Source: CAZOHC01 sp964579845
GTDB lineage: Bacteria; Patescibacteriota; Microgenomatia; Levybacterales; UBA12049
Direction of reading: 5' to 3'
Length of the DNA stretch: 21,124 nt
Assembly: GCA_964579845.1 (NCBI GenBank)
Contig: CAZOHC010000020.1
Span: 1 to 21,124 of the forward strand
The number at the start of each line of letters is the position of its first letter. Position 1 is the stretch's first letter. Below are positions 20,532 to 21,124 of this stretch, in pieces. The translations under genes were made by a program, and so were the position numbers. The notes under the pieces are model-generated. The model saw only the letters and a list, made by a program, of their open reading frames with translations. It was not told the origin of the DNA and did no database searches.

Positions 20532-21093
20532 TCCCTAAAAATCTACCAGAAAATTTATGGCTGTCTTACTCAATTTGAAAATAGGGGTATTATGGGGTGA
20601 ATGCTTTGGTTCCAGGCTAAGCTGAAATATCCTATACGTGGTGTACGCATCCGAAGGTAAGGCTAAAAAATATGGTTTAGGCTGTGTCCATGGTCTATAT
20701 ATTATCCTCACCTATACCCCGAAACTCACGAGCGGGGGTCAACTTCCTACGGCCACGTGGCCCGTACCCCCACCCCCCTAGGCTAGGACCCTGCCACCCT
20801 GCCCGCGCAGGGACACAGGCACGAGTACTACTGTAAATATCTTCTAGAACCATGCACCTACTGTTACCTACCCCTGTTACCACTGGCACATGTGACCTAT
20901 AAGGAAATCTAGGCACGGATGAAGGAAAACGATTTGGGAAAAATGAAGAGAAAGTGTCCGCAGCCATAGCATAATGCTACTCAAATTTAATACAAATCAT
21001 AACATTACTAGCGATCTTATAGTATGATGCTTAGCCACAGTGTAACTTTCTTCAATATATATTAGCCTTGAAACTGCGCTGTAGAATGAATAA
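20532..21093. other. Non-coding, partly GC-rich region with palindrome, G-quadruplex-prone tract and short direct repeats
   Basis: No convincing gene is present; the one longer minus-strand frame (20695-20967) has a composition typical of GC-rich non-coding DNA. Inside lie a 12-bp perfect palindrome GGCCACGTGGCC (20752-20763), a minus-strand series of G-runs (complement of 20761-20804: runs of 3, 5, 6, 3, 3 and 3), a CCCTG/CAGGG hairpin at about 20799-20814, and two copies of CTGTTACC 13 nt apart (20861 and 20874). These features could belong to an origin, a recombination site or a structured RNA. Its base composition contrasts sharply with the AT-rich surroundings. Confidence 0.5.
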
Positions 21094-21124
21094 ATGACGA
21101 CACGGAAGAGTCTAAATATAATAC
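21094..21124 (+). CDS. Possible start of a further gene, cut by the window end
   Basis: An ATG at 21094 follows TAGAAT (21082-21087) by exactly 6 nt, the promoter layout of the other genes here. The frame (MTTRKSLNII) is open to the end of the window. Only ten codons are visible, so nothing can be said about the product. Confidence 0.35.
   Translation, partial: MTTRKSLNII

Noticed and set aside
20695..20967. Minus-strand 90-codon frame across the GC-rich island
   Set aside because: The translation is rich in Pro, Arg, Gly and Ser with no domain, lacks the -10/start spacing seen for real genes, and runs through the palindrome and G-runs.

Overview
The window looks like a chromosome segment of a Patescibacteria/CPR-type bacterium. 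This is inference from gene content: many short hypothetical membrane proteins, a half-length MFS protein, small LysM/Rpf-like wall enzymes, tRNA genes without encoded CCA, and start codons placed directly after -10 boxes. No marker gene fixes the lineage. UGA, UAA and UAG all serve as ordinary stops. A 10-N run at 8726-8735 shows that this is a scaffolded draft assembly.

Left, apparently chromosomal part (1 to about 14,200). A DUF2975 / small Cro-like HTH / DUF2975 operon (88-1287) converges on a class I ribonucleotide reductase operon on the minus strand, nrdB then nrdA (4285-1304). The allosteric ATP-cone sits on the N terminus of the radical subunit NrdB and is absent from NrdA. The operon has a roughly 340-nt leader that carries a recognisable adenosylcobalamin riboswitch followed by an intrinsic terminator, so B12 should shut down this O2-dependent enzyme. 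Next come a PNPOx-like flavoprotein and a six-helix MFS protein (minus), then a plus-strand three-gene envelope operon: a cytochrome-b-like membrane protein with His-rich exported domains, an exported anchored protein with a mature N-terminal His, and a YcnI-like (DUF1775) protein, which points to copper/metal handling. A YbhB-type PEBP protein and a 560-aa protein ending in a RelE/ParE-like domain are divergently transcribed. After them lie tRNA-Gly(GCC), a LysM plus Rpf-like transglycosylase with its own leader, tRNA-Leu(GAG), a small unknown gene, tRNA-Leu(CAG) and a DUF6159-like membrane protein. Both Leu tRNAs have partial copies of one end nearby.

Right, accessory part (about 14,200 to the end). 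A tRNA-Phe(GAA) gene loses its 3' end in the T-loop, where an inverted repeat begins, and is followed by a tyrosine recombinase with a complete catalytic set. Then come about 640 nt with no ORF but many hairpins (candidate structured RNA), a string of small, mostly membrane-anchored genes of unknown function including a YHYH-domain protein, and a GC-rich, G-quadruplex-prone non-coding stretch. This reads as an integrative element whose right end lies outside the window; no replication, conjugation or phage structural gene is visible.

Expression logic. Most first genes of transcription units have a -10 hexamer (often extended, TGnTATAAT) ending 6-9 nt before the start codon, which predicts leaderless mRNAs. 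Internal genes tend to have Shine-Dalgarno sequences. The few genes with real leaders, nrdB and the LysM/Rpf gene, carry hairpins or a riboswitch in them, so in this genome a leader is itself a hint of regulation.
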